A DNA stretch of 64,000 bases from positions 12,285,001-12,349,000 of the forward strand of contig NC_088331.1 in NCBI RefSeq assembly GCF_036884655.1, given 5' to 3'. This DNA comes from Musa acuminata AAA Group. Its lineage: Eukaryota; Streptophyta; Magnoliopsida; Zingiberales; Musaceae. The notes under the pieces were generated by a model. That model had not been told where the DNA came from. It worked only from the letters and a program-made list of their open reading frames with translations, and searched no databases. A program made the translations under genes and the position numbers. Positions 1 through 8,444 of this stretch are shown here, piece after piece (position 1 is the stretch's first letter; each line of letters starts with the position of its first letter).

Positions 1-208
1 ATAAATACACGAATCATAGCGATAAGTCCTCTAAGAGTGAGTATTATCATCCATGTATCACGATGTATTTAGTTTCTTAATCTTAATATGGTGATATTAC
101 TTAATGAATAAACCTTATGTTTATTCTTGGTCCAATAACAATATATTTTCTCAAAATAATGTGCACATGAATGAGAAAATTGCATAATATATAAGAGTTT
201 CAATATCA
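1..208 (-). other. 3' untranslated part of copia element A
   Basis: AT-rich sequence downstream of the RNase H stop of element A. No polypurine tract or LTR edge is seen, so the 3' LTR starts left of the window. No other feature seen. Confidence 0.5.
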
Positions 209-895
209 TTACAAAGTGGAACCAAGTCCCATTTTCTTTACATGATCATTGAATTTCAGAGGTGGCATGCCTTTAGTCAAAGGATCAGCAATCATCAATT
301 CAGTGCTAATATGCTCAATGGCCACTTTCTTTTTCTTTATGCGTTCTCTTATGGCTAGATACTTAATGTCGATATGTTTACTTTGACTTCCACTTTTATT
401 GTTTTTAGCCATAAAGACAGCAGCTGAATTGTCATAGAAAATTCTTAATGGCTTAGAGATAGAATCCATAATTCTAAGCCCAGAAATGAAACTCTTAATC
501 CATACACCATGTGAAGTAGCCTCAAAACAGGAGACAAACTCAGCTTCCATGGTAGAAGTAGCAGTCAAGGTTTGCTTAGCGCTTCTCCAAGAAATAGCTC
601 CACCGGCCATCATAAAAATATATCCTAATGTTGATTTACGAGAATTAACACAACCGGCGAAGTCTGAATCTGAGTAACCAATCACATCCAGATTGTCTGT
701 ATGTCTATACATAAGCATGTAATCTTTGGTTCCTTGTAGATACCTCATCACTTTCTTTGCAGCTCTCCAGTGGTCCATACCTGGATTACTCTGATATCGA
801 CCTAGCATCCCCACAATAAATATAATATCAGGTCTTGTACAGACCTGAGCATACATAAGGCTTCCTACGATAGAAGCATATGGGATGTTTTTCAT
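209..895 (-). CDS. copia RNase H domain (element A, polyprotein C-terminus)
   Basis: This 228-codon frame is the C-terminal end of a copia polyprotein, the RNase H that degrades the RNA strand during reverse transcription. It opens with the copia motif SLMYAQVCTRPD, then shows the catalytic elements YSDSDFAGC, TMEAEFVS and FYDNSAA, and ends in the usual SKHIDIKYLAIRERI and IADPLTKGMP motifs. It is separated from the RT frame upstream (926-1354) by an in-frame TAA near 924-926, which looks like a CAA to TAA change. The ATG is therefore not a real start. The domain itself looks intact. Confidence 0.85.
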   Translation of the reverse strand: MKNIPYASIVGSLMYAQVCTRPDIIFIVGMLGRYQSNPGMDHWRAAKKVMRYLQGTKDYMLMYRHTDNLDVIGYSDSDFAGCVNSRKSTLGYIFMMAGGAISWRSAKQTLTATSTMEAEFVSCFEATSHGVWIKSFISGLRIMDSISKPLRIFYDNSAAVFMAKNNKSGSQSKHIDIKYLAIRERIKKKKVAIEHISTELMIADPLTKGMPPLKFNDHVKKMGLGSTL

Positions 896-925
896 TGATT
901 CCCTTTCAAAGTTGTTCTTTGGGCA

Positions 926-1354
926 TTAGTTCAAATTGAACCTATCACCTTTCACAATGGGAGCAATACTTAGTGAATAATCCTTCATCCGAAATCTTTC
1001 TAAAAGTTTATCGATATAGGTTTCTTGTGATAGACCTAAAATGCCTCGAGGTCTATCTCTATGGATCTTAATGCCAATGACATAAGATGCTTCACCCATA
1101 TCCTTCATGTCAAAATTTTTAGAAAGAAATTGTTTCACCTCATGCAGCAAACCCTTATCATTGGTTGCAAGCAAAATATCATCTACGTATAAAACAAGGA
1201 AACATATTTTACTCCCACTAACCTTCTGGTATATGCATTGATCCATGGGATTTTCAACAAATCCGAATGAAGAAATCACTTCATGAAATTTAAAATACCA
1301 TTGGCGGGAGGCTTGTTTTAAGCCGTATATAGACTTCCTAAGCTTGTAAACCAA
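926..1354 (-). CDS. copia reverse transcriptase, C-terminal half (element A)
   Basis: RNA-dependent DNA polymerase of the copia polyprotein. The catalytic YVDD box is present in LVLYVDDILLATND, preceded by SIYGLKQASRQW and followed by LGLSQETYIDKLLERF, all typical of copia RT. The frame overlaps the previous RT piece (1318-1755) in another register, so a small indel near 1370-1390 split the gene. It ends in a stop after GDRFNLN, and RNase H continues in the same frame. It is a fragment and not a free-standing gene. Confidence 0.85.
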   Translation of the reverse strand: MVYKLRKSIYGLKQASRQWYFKFHEVISSFGFVENPMDQCIYQKVSGSKICFLVLYVDDILLATNDKGLLHEVKQFLSKNFDMKDMGEASYVIGIKIHRDRPRGILGLSQETYIDKLLERFRMKDYSLSIAPIVKGDRFNLN

Positions 1355-1755
1355 GTGTTCACCAACACTAGAGGAGAAACCTTAAGTTGTTTCATATAAA
1401 CCTTTTCCTCTAGATCTCCATTAAGAAATGTCATTTTCACATCCATTTGTTGCAATTCAAGGTCAAAATGAGCAACTAATGCCAAAATAATACGTAGAGA
1501 ATCTTTCTTAGATACAGGAGAAAACATCTCTGTATAATCGATTCCCTCTTTTTGAGTAAATCCCTTTGCAACAAGTCTTGCCTTGTATCTCTCAATGTTG
1601 CCTAACGAATCTTTCTTAGTTTTAAAAACCCATTTGCAACCAATAGCCTTTGCTTCATTAGGCAACTCTACAAGATCCCAAACTCCATTGCTCATCATGG
1701 AATTCATCTCTTCTTTCATGGCATCATACCATAAATTTGATTCTTTGCAACTCAT
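1318..1755 (-). CDS. copia reverse transcriptase, N-terminal half (element A)
   Basis: Start of the copia RT domain (RVT_2 type). Motifs seen are [40 protein letters not shown] and LQQMDVKMTFLNGDLEEKVYM. The catalytic Asp of motif A (QMDVK) is kept. The last 20 or so residues are out of frame. The true register moves to the 926-1354 frame after a small indel, so the 3' end given here is artificial. The same frame continues upstream past 1755 to the stop at about 1916, linking it to integrase. Confidence 0.85.
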   Translation of the reverse strand: MSCKESNLWYDAMKEEMNSMMSNGVWDLVELPNEAKAIGCKWVFKTKKDSLGNIERYKARLVAKGFTQKEGIDYTEMFSPVSKKDSLRIILALVAHFDLELQQMDVKMTFLNGDLEEKVYMKQLKVSPLVLVNTWFTSLGSLYTA

Positions 1756-1917
1756 GGCTTGTGAAAATGTTTTAGGATCATTTTTGGCTCCAATATTATA
1801 ATCAGATTCTTGTAGATATACAACATAATCACTAGGAATTGCTGATCTTTTATTTCTAGTAGATCTTCTTAATGTTGTACCAATGGTTCCTTGAGGAACT
1901 TGTGGTTCAACTAGTTG

Positions 1918-2640
1918 TTAAGGAGTTTGTTGTAATTCCTGAATTGCTTGATCTATTAGAATACTATCAACAACTTGTGGAATTTCAATGATTGGTTGTT
2001 CAACACTAGTTTGTACTTGAGGAGTCCTATGAACTATAACCAATCTATCATTTGATGTGGAAGGTTGAGATTCTATATGATTATGTGCGGAAACTATGTT
2101 CTTGAAATGATCGCTCCCACTAATCACATCATCCTCAAGAAATTTAGCATTTCTTGATTCCACAATCCTAGTTGTGTGAGATGGACAATAGAACCTGTAA
2201 CCTTTGGACTTTTCGGCATATCGAATGAAATACCCACTAACAGTCCTCGGGTCAAGTTTCTTCTCTTGTGGATTATATATCCTGACTTCAGACGGACGTC
2301 CCCAAATGCGCATATGTCGCAAACTCGGTTTCCAATCTTTCCATAATTCAAATGGTGTCTTTTGGACAGCCTTAGTTGGAACTCGGTTTAATATATACAC
2401 AGCCGTCTTTAGTACTTCAGTCCACAAAAACTTAGGAAGATTGGAGTTGCTAAGCATACTCCGCACCATGTCCAATGATGTTCGGTTTCTTCTTTCTGCA
2501 ACACCATTCTGGTCTGGAGAACCAGGCATAGTGTATTGGGCAATAATCCCATGTTCTTGAAGAAACTTAGCAAAAGGACCAGGTGCTTGTCCATTTTCAG
2601 TATATCTACCATAATATTCTCCACCCCTATTTGATCTCAC
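1918..2640 (-). CDS. copia integrase, catalytic core end and C-terminus (element A)
   Basis: Integrase joins the cDNA to the host chromosome. The fragment starts in RSNRGGEYYG, continues with GSPDQNGVAERRNRT (catalytic Glu kept) and SMLSNSNLPKFLWTE, and ends in the linker to RT. In the copia family the RS-D-RGGEY motif carries the second catalytic Asp. Here it is Asn, so this integrase should be inactive. A TAA near 2652-2654 separates it from the N-terminal part, and another at about 1916 separates it from the RT linker. Confidence 0.85.
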   Translation of the reverse strand: MRSNRGGEYYGRYTENGQAPGPFAKFLQEHGIIAQYTMPGSPDQNGVAERRNRTSLDMVRSMLSNSNLPKFLWTEVLKTAVYILNRVPTKAVQKTPFELWKDWKPSLRHMRIWGRPSEVRIYNPQEKKLDPRTVSGYFIRYAEKSKGYRFYCPSHTTRIVESRNAKFLEDDVISGSDHFKNIVSAHNHIESQPSTSNDRLVIVHRTPQVQTSVEQPIIEIPQVVDSILIDQAIQELQQTP

Positions 2641-2661
2641 AATTTTAATTTGCTTACCACA

Positions 2662-2930
2662 TTAGTTCTCAACTTCAGCCTTAAAGACTTTGAAGGCATC
2701 CAATGCTTCATTTTTATTATAAAGTAAATATATATACATATATCGTGAGTAATCATCTATAAAAGAAATAAAGTATTTCTGACCATGTATGTCCATGTCT
2801 AGACAACATATATCAGTATGAATTATCTCTAATAAGTCTGAACTCCTATTAGCACCCTTTTTGGATTTATTGGTCTGTTTTCCTTTAATACAGTCCACAC
2901 AAATCTTAAAATTAGTAAAATCAAGAGTAC
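2662..2930 (-). pseudogene. copia integrase, N-terminal core (element A)
   Basis: The frame covers VDCIKGKQTNKSKKGANRS (end of the GAG-pre-integrase zinc region), then LLEIIHTDICCLDMD with the first catalytic Asp, and SFIDDYSRYMYIY. It stops at a TAA after AEVEN. The frame can be read a little upstream of the first ATG, to about 2930, where it meets the gag-protease frame with a frameshift. The start is therefore set by the break, not by an initiation codon. Confidence 0.8.
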
Positions 2931-4297
2931 TAAGTACCCAATCTTAATTTTTTAATTCTCTCTACGGAGATATGTTCTAATCTCCGATGCCATAATATAG
3001 AGGAGTCCTCATTAATATTACACCTCTTAATGCCAGCGTGAACATGAATTGAACTTTGAGTATTATCATTTTGTAATAAAATACGGTAAAGACCATCAAA
3101 CAAAATACCATTCCCAACACAATTATATTTATATAATAAACGAAATGATGTGTCTTTAAAATTAAAGGAATACCCAAATGGTACGAGTCTGGAAACATAA
3201 ATTAAGTTTCGTGAGAAACTTGGTACATAAAAGGTCCTTTCCAATTTTAAAATAAAACCACTACTTAAAGTTAAAATGCATGTTCCAATTGCTTCCACAT
3301 GTGAGCCCATCTTATTTCCTGATAAGATGCTTTGCTCACTTCCCACTGGCTTCCTTAGGTTTTGCATACCCTGCAAAGAGTTTGCAATATGGATTGTTGA
3401 TCCAGAGTCAATCCACCAGGTATTAATATTAACATTGACCATATTAGATTCATAACACACATATGAGGTTGGTTTACCTTTCTTTTCAAGCCATTGTTGG
3501 AATTTCGTGCATTCCTTCTTCACGTGTCCCTTTCTTTTACAAAAGAAACACCTTACTTCTTTCTTGATATCAGCTTGGGGTGGTATTTTACCTTTTCCCT
3601 GCTGATGAGCTTTCTGATTGGCTTGATATTTGTCAGTTTTATTTTTCCCTCGAGTGGTTACTACTAATGCACTCTCACCCAATTCCATCACTAGCCTCTC
3701 TTCTTCTTGAACACACATGGTCATTAATTTATTGATTGACCATTTATCCTTATGTGTATTGTATGAAATTTTAAAATGGCTATATTGAGGTGGAAGGGTG
3801 TTCAGAATATAGTGCACCAAGAAGGATTCTGACATATTAACCTCAAGTTTCTTAAGTTGAGCCGCAATATCTCGCATTTGCATTATGTGCTCATGCACAC
3901 CCTTTATGTTGGTGAGTCTAAGGGATGAAAATTTCATAATAAGGGTAATTGCTAGTGCCTTATCCGAAGTGACGAATTGTTCATCAATAGCTTTTAGCAA
4001 GTCTCGGACATTTTCATGCTGGTTAACAGAACCACGTATGCCAGCAGTCATCTTAGTTTTGATAAACATCACGCTGAGCCGATTGGATCGCTCCCATCGC
4101 TCATATAACGTGATCTCAGTTGGAGTGCTGGTATTAGTGACTATAGGTGGTTCGTCTTTCCTGATAGCATAATCGATATCCATCCACCCTAAATGGAGGA
4201 GAACCCTCTCCTTCCATATCTTATAGTTATCACCATTAAGTTCAGGAATATCACATCGAATATCAGAGAAATTAATAGTTTGAGAAACTGCATAAAA
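2930..4297 (-). CDS. copia gag, zinc knuckle and aspartic protease (element A)
   Basis: Gag of Ty1/copia type followed by protease. The frame is open without an ATG up to 4297. Residues matching the family, such as DIPELNGDNYKIWKERVLL, precede the first ATG at 4183, so the true coding start lies upstream and was lost or sits on a spliced or mutated leader. Domains in order: UBN2-type gag, CCHC knuckle (CFFCKRKGHVKKEC), protease with WWIDSGSTIHI, and the start of the pre-integrase region (LWHRRLEHISVERI). It ends by a frameshift at about 2933. The protease DSG triad looks intact. Confidence 0.85.
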   Translation of the reverse strand, partial: FYAVSQTINFSDIRCDIPELNGDNYKIWKERVLLHLGWMDIDYAIRKDEPPIVTNTSTPTEITLYERWERSNRLSVMFIKTKMTAGIRGSVNQHENVRDLLKAIDEQFVTSDKALAITLIMKFSSLRLTNIKGVHEHIMQMRDIAAQLKKLEVNMSESFLVHYILNTLPPQYSHFKISYNTHKDKWSINKLMTMCVQEEERLVMELGESALVVTTRGKNKTDKYQANQKAHQQGKGKIPPQADIKKEVRCFFCKRKGHVKKECTKFQQWLEKKGKPTSYVCYESNMVNVNINTWWIDSGSTIHIANSLQGMQNLRKPVGSEQSILSGNKMGSHVEAIGTCILTLSSGFILKLERTFYVPSFSRNLIYVSRLVPFGYSFNFKDTSFRLLYKYNCVGNGILFDGLYRILLQNDNTQSSIHVHAGIKRCNINEDSSILWHRRLEHISVERIKKLRLGT

Positions 4298-4394
4298 TCA
4301 AACATGCTTATGTCAAAATTTGAAGCTTAATAGAGTAAATTACATGTTTTACCAATGTGAAACATGCCAAAAATATGAATCTCATGACATAAAA

Positions 4395-4683
4395 ATTGCC
4401 TGTGGGCTAAATTCTTAATTCAAATAGATTCATATGGTCTTTATGATAAAACTATTAAATTATATTCCAATTCATAATCCCTGTGGGTAAATTATGAAAA
4501 TAATCTGATATTTTATCCTGATTAATTATATTAAATATAATAAAAGATCTTGTGGGATAATAATTATTATAAGAAATATAATCAGTCACAATATGATGTC
4601 TAATTACTTATGTGATCCTTATTTTAACTTTATATATAATTTTAATTAATTAAGGATGCTGTGGCTAATTCTTAATTAATTAA
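4395..4683 (-). other. four serial stem-loops with a TGTGG-type apex in leader of A
   Basis: The AT-rich leader holds four spaced CTGTGG or TTGTGG cores (plus-strand view), each flanked by arms able to pair. The clearest are TTCATAAT at 4471-4478 with ATTATGAA at 4491-4498, and TTAATTAATTAAG at 4642-4654 with CTTAATTAATTAA at 4671-4683. The first is GCC/GGC plus AATT/AATT, and the third is CTGATT...ATATT with AATATAATCAG around a bulge. Arms differ in sequence while the core is kept. The role is unknown; a packaging or dimerisation signal is an inference. Confidence 0.55.
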
Positions 4684-4917
4684 GATTATATGGATCACTA
4701 GACATTTTAAACATAAAAATTTGCTCATAAGCATAATTTAATATAACTAAATATGCATACATAATATGAGCATTTTACTAACTAAAATGTTGAAAATGAT
4801 ATTTCCTCATGATTTTCAATAAAATATATAAAGAAGTTTCCAAGAAGAAACCAAAATCAAATCATTTTCATGGTATAAAAAATGAAAACTCTTTCGTATC
4901 AAGACAGAGGTAAAAAA

Positions 4918-4930
4918 GGCTCTGATACCA
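4918..4930 (-). other. primer binding site of element A (initiator tRNA-Met type)
   Basis: On the minus strand TGGTATCAGAGCC follows the LTR end after two bases. It is complementary to the 3' end of plant initiator tRNA-Met, the usual copia primer. Confidence 0.88.
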
Positions 4931-4932
4931 AA

Positions 4933-5429
4933 TGTAAGAAATGACTTAAACCAACTTGTGTTTCTAAATCATTATAATAGAAACACAATAAAAACTGATG
5001 CGGAAACAAAATAGCGTACCTCCAGCCATTATCGTCAAGAATTTCTGCAGAGGTTTCTTCTTGAACTTTGGTACTTCTCGGCTCAGAACTCTCGCCTTAG
5101 ATGGTGTAGGAAAGCCTTTCGCTTCAAAGAGATGATTGAGCCTAGGGACCAAAATCCTCATATATATAGATGTTCTCCCATCAAGAACATTTATTATCAC
5201 CAAATCATAACGTTCAAGAATTAATTCAGATTTGTAACGTTTGGACCATAATGAAGAACTTTAATGATATTAAATATTTAATTTAATAATAACGGTTTCA
5301 TGTTTAAAGAATAAAAAACTGAAATCATTTAAACCATAATTAATGAAGAAATTCATGATAATGAATTATGAATCTTAATGATAACAGTTATATTATTATT
5401 AAATTAGATATTTAATAATAACAGTTACA
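4933..5429 (-). repeat. 5' LTR of element A
   Basis: Bounded by the primer site on the left and by TGTAA...TTACA short inverted ends (497 bp). A TATATATA element at 5161-5168 is a plausible TATA box for minus-strand transcription. The right edge is inferred from the inverted ends and from the return of spacer-like sequence at 5435. The second LTR is not in the window, so the edge cannot be confirmed here. Confidence 0.75.
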
Positions 5430-5654
5430 TCTACATCATGCTAGCTAGCAAATTAGAGATGTTTAAGAAAGCAACTCTTGCTTCTTGAAATATGCAAGTT
5501 GCAAGCTAGCAAATTTTTACTTCCTTTACAATGTTTGAGCTAACAATTTTGCATCCATTGTAAAGTTCAAGTTAGCATGTTTTATATCTTGAGATAGGCA
5601 AGATTTCACTTTTGGTATGCAAATTTATAGTATGCAGGTTATCAACTTTTACAC
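5430..5654. other. remnant of outer gag-only copia spacer (K)
   Basis: Contains the CATCATGCTAGCTAGCAAA and TTGCTTCTTGAAATATGCAAG phrases also found in the spacers of E (about 14590), D (about 51350) and I (about 62340). No coding frame. It looks like the host element into which A and G1 were inserted. Confidence 0.6.
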
Positions 5655-6062
5655 TGATAAGACCCTAAGGTCTTATCGTGGAAGAAAGGAGAGAAAAGGA
5701 AATTATAATGATCACTTCGAGGGGATCAGCCTCCTTGATCGCTTCGAGGGGATCAGCCCTCCTTGATCACTTCGAGGAGATCGGCCCTCCTTGATCACTT
5801 CGAGGGGATCGGCCTCCTAGTGTTTGTCCACAAAGTGGAATAATATTTCATTGATTGATTGATTCATTGATTCCTTAAAGAAAGGGTTATATCACTATTT
5901 ATAGAGTTCCACCCAGAGTCCATCAGGACTTGAACTCTAATAATAAATAAATATTAAATAAACCTCTACTTGACTCTAACTAAACCAAACCGACTCAATA
6001 AATAACTAAACTAAACAAACTCGATAAACATTATTCAAAAGTTTAGAAAACGGGTCCTAACA
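5655..6062 (-). repeat. 3' LTR of G1
   Basis: TG...CA bounded (TGATAAGACC to GGTCCTAACA), 408 bp. On the minus strand it is preceded by the purine tract at 6063-6076. It has a TATA box (TATAAATA on minus, 5896-5903) and four copies of a 27-28 nt CTTCGAGGGGATCGGCC-type repeat at about 5711-5817. Only one copy of the terminal palindrome is present, in contrast to the LTRs at 33707, 39730 and 42938. Confidence 0.85.
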
Positions 6063-6651
6063 ATTCCTCCCTCTTCAAATCAGCCTTGTCCTCAAGGCTG
6101 AGCAACATCAATCTCGGGAAGCTTCTCTTTCAGCACTTCAGTCATAGGCTATCTGCAACGCATCACAACCCGTTGATCAAGTAAGTATGGTCTCCACTTT
6201 TTGATAGTATAAGCAATAGGTCGGTCTTTCAATGTAGTAATCATTGCAAGAAACTCTTGGCATTTGCTATCACAAGTTCAAATCCGTCCATCAATGATCT
6301 TTACTTCGAATATATCACAGCCTTCAATGTGGTAGGATAATTGGGCTACAACTTTTCTGTCCATAAAATTATTAGTGTTACCTGTATTAATCAAAATAGT
6401 GACCAGCTAATGCATCAAAGTTCCTCCGATTTTCATAGTTTTTAGGTTAGTATAGCTAGCCAATGCATGCATTGTATGTCTGATGGCTTTAATATCTTCA
6501 TCAGTTTTCACACCTTCATGATCAGAGTCTAACTCTTTTGCTTCCGGTTCCTCTCCAATTGGCTCAATCATCAGAAGTTGCCTTTGTTTACATCGGTGCT
6601 CCATACTCCACTTTTCATCATAGTACAAACCCTTTGCTGATCTTTCCTTTT
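6063..6651 (-). pseudogene. gypsy gag C-terminus, protease remnant and RNase H-like tail (G1)
   Basis: From right to left on the minus strand: a gag linker frame at 6407-6628 (YYDEKWSMEHRCKQRQ, then EPIGEEPEAKELDSDHEG), an aspartic protease stretch around 6340-6410 reading LINTGNTNNFMD (the family expects D-T/S-G, so the catalytic Asp is lost), and a short stretch near 6150-6290 resembling the KKWRPYLL segment of gypsy RNase H with stops. A polypurine tract (GAAGAGGGAGGAAT on minus, 6063-6076) ends it. RT and integrase are absent, as in G2 and G3, so the deletion predates these copies. Confidence 0.7.
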
Positions 6652-7065
6652 TCTAAGCTTTTGAATAATATTTATCGAGTCTGTTTAGTTCAGTTGTTTA
6701 TTAAGTCGGTTTGGTTCAGTTAGAGTCAAGTAGAGATTTATTTAATATTTATTTATTATTAGAGTTCAAGTCTTGATGGACTCTGGGTGGAACTCTATAA
6801 ATAGTGATGTGACCCTTTCTTTAAGGAATCAATCAATTAATCAATCAATGAAATGTTATTCCATCTGTAGATAAACCCTAGGAGGCCGATCCCCTCGAAG
6901 TGATCAAGGAGGGCCGATCATCTTGAAGTGATCAAGGAGGGCCGATTATCTTGAAGCGATCAAGGAGGCCGATCCCCTTGAAGCGATCATTATCATTCCC
7001 TTTTCTCCCCTTTCTTCTATGATAAGACTTTAGGGTCTTATCAATTGGTATCAAAGCAGTGATCC
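6652..7065 (+). repeat. inverted G-family LTR plus primer site embedded in G1 gag
   Basis: Plus-strand copy of the G LTR (6652-7043), lacking its first 11 or so bases (the TGTTAGGACCC end). It has a TATA box at 6795-6802 and the 27-28 nt repeats at about 6878-6990. It ends in CTTATCA and is followed by TGGTATCAAAGCAGTGATCC (7046-7065), the primer site in plus orientation. The sequence on both sides is minus-strand gag, and about 240 bp of central gag is missing here compared with G3. This fits self-integration or an inversion-deletion event. Confidence 0.82.
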
Positions 7066-7104
7066 TTGGCGTTCTTGCTACTTTTCGATCGGTGACCACC
7101 GTCT

Positions 7105-7560
7105 TTTAAACTTCTCCCACAAATAAGAAGCCCTCTTTTAAACTTCTCCCATGAAGGAACTCCGTAAACAATTTTATACTAATCGTACTACTGGAGTACA
7201 TCTCCTTCGAGCTGGATTGAGGCCACTTCTACCTTAGATTCTTATGAGGTTCTATGAAAACGAAAAAAAAAATTTCTACCTTAGAGATCCAACTAGTCGG
7301 ATCCTCATATTCCCATCATGGAAATTCTACCCTAATGCATGGGTAGTGTGTGTCACCATCCTGAGGCCCTTTTCCTGTACCTCCCAATCTGTTCAACATA
7401 GAACTTGAGCTCCCATCTTGTTGAAACCTGCTAAAGTGCTCCAACAAGCTCTTTTTGAAATCATGAAGGGTTTCTTGTAGCCGATTCTCAATTCTTGTTT
7501 CCAACGCTTCCATTTGTGCTTTCACTGAGTTATCGGCAACCATTGCATACAATTGCAAGT
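7105..7560 (-). pseudogene. gypsy gag N-terminal region (G1)
   Basis: The ORF at 7316-7558 starts MQLYAMVADNSVKAQMEALE and continues as a coiled-coil-like segment, matching the N-terminus of the G3 gag (41066-41503). The sequence at 7105-7315 corresponds to the retrotransposon gag core of G3 (the WISKAEIFF to EQFKRGLL part) but is broken by stops and a poly-A insertion near 7263-7272. Central gag is replaced by the inverted LTR. Confidence 0.75.
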
Positions 7561-8444
7561 CGATAATCCCTAGTTCTTATTTCTGATGTCTAGTCAAAGG
7601 CATCCACATAGTAGCTGCGAAGCTGCCGAGGAGGAAGAGGTGCTGCCCTGTGTTTCAGTCGCTGCGTGAGATGAGAGCGTCGAGGGCTGGAAGGCAACGA
7701 CTGTAATTATTGTGACTCATGGGAGCGATCGCTAAATAGTTAGGTTGAGGCTGTGATGATGGCATCCGGCGGCTGTGGCAGTGGAGGCAAAGCAAGAGAG
7801 AGGCAGTGTTGAAGTGGCCGAGGTTGAGGTTGCAGTGGAGAATAGGAATCAACAGTGGCACTACGGAAACAAGGGCAATCGGTGATTTGCCCTGTTTCTA
7901 TCACCAGAGCAAGGGGGAGGCTGTGAGGATCACGGTTGGGCAGTGAGCAGCATCGCCACTAGCTGGGCAGTAGCAGCGACGGTGGCGGCAGTCGGCGTTC
8001 GCAGAAGCAAGGGGACCCGCGACTGTGGTGCGACTGGGAACGAGGGCAGCAAGGTGAGTTGCATGTGCTTGCTCTGTTTCGGTTGCGAAAGATGCAGAGC
8101 AAGGGGGAGCGACGGTTGGGAGGCGAGCGGCGATCGATCATCGCACGATGGCTGGCAGTGGTGGTGGGTCGGTTGGGCAGCGATGATGCTCGAGGTGAAG
8201 AGGAGTGCTGGAGGAGGCACGACTACGATCGATGAGGGGCTGCAGCAACAGAGGGAGCTCTATTTCTGCAACCGTTGCAAGGAGGGGCTATGGCAACCGG
8301 CGATTGCGGCTGTGGTGCCGGTGGTCCTTCTCGCTCGAGCGAGATGGGGACCCGAGGAGGAGAGGTCGTTGGCTAGGTGATCAAGCGACGGCGAGGCAGC
8401 TAGGAAAAGTGGTGGTGATGCGGTTGGGAACAAGGGCAATCCAT
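7561..8444 (-). other. GC-rich leader of G1, distal part
   Basis: Untranslated leader between primer site and gag in minus sense. It is rich in GGCGGC-, GTGGTGG- and GCAGCGG-like repeats. Open frames exist on both strands but none shows a domain, and they follow from low stop-codon density. The leader continues at 33148 after element F. Confidence 0.7.

Larger units (their letters stand above)
1..5429 (-). mobile_element. Ty1/copia retrotransposon A, 3' LTR outside window
   Basis: Read on the minus strand the order is 5' LTR (4933-5429), primer binding site, long AT-rich leader, gag, protease, integrase, reverse transcriptase and RNase H, which is the Ty1/copia order. The 3' LTR must lie left of the window. 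The coding region is cut by several stops and at least two frameshifts, so the element is dead. The five bases after the LTR are TCTAC, but the partner target duplication is out of view. It is inserted in spacer sequence like that of the gag-only copia elements E, D and I. Confidence 0.93.

Noticed and set aside
5711..5817. CTTCGAGGGGATCGGCC tandem repeats as enhancer elements in the G LTRs
   Set aside because: They lie downstream of the TATA box in sense, in the transcribed part, and vary in number (2 to 4). I list them only as LTR-internal repeats.
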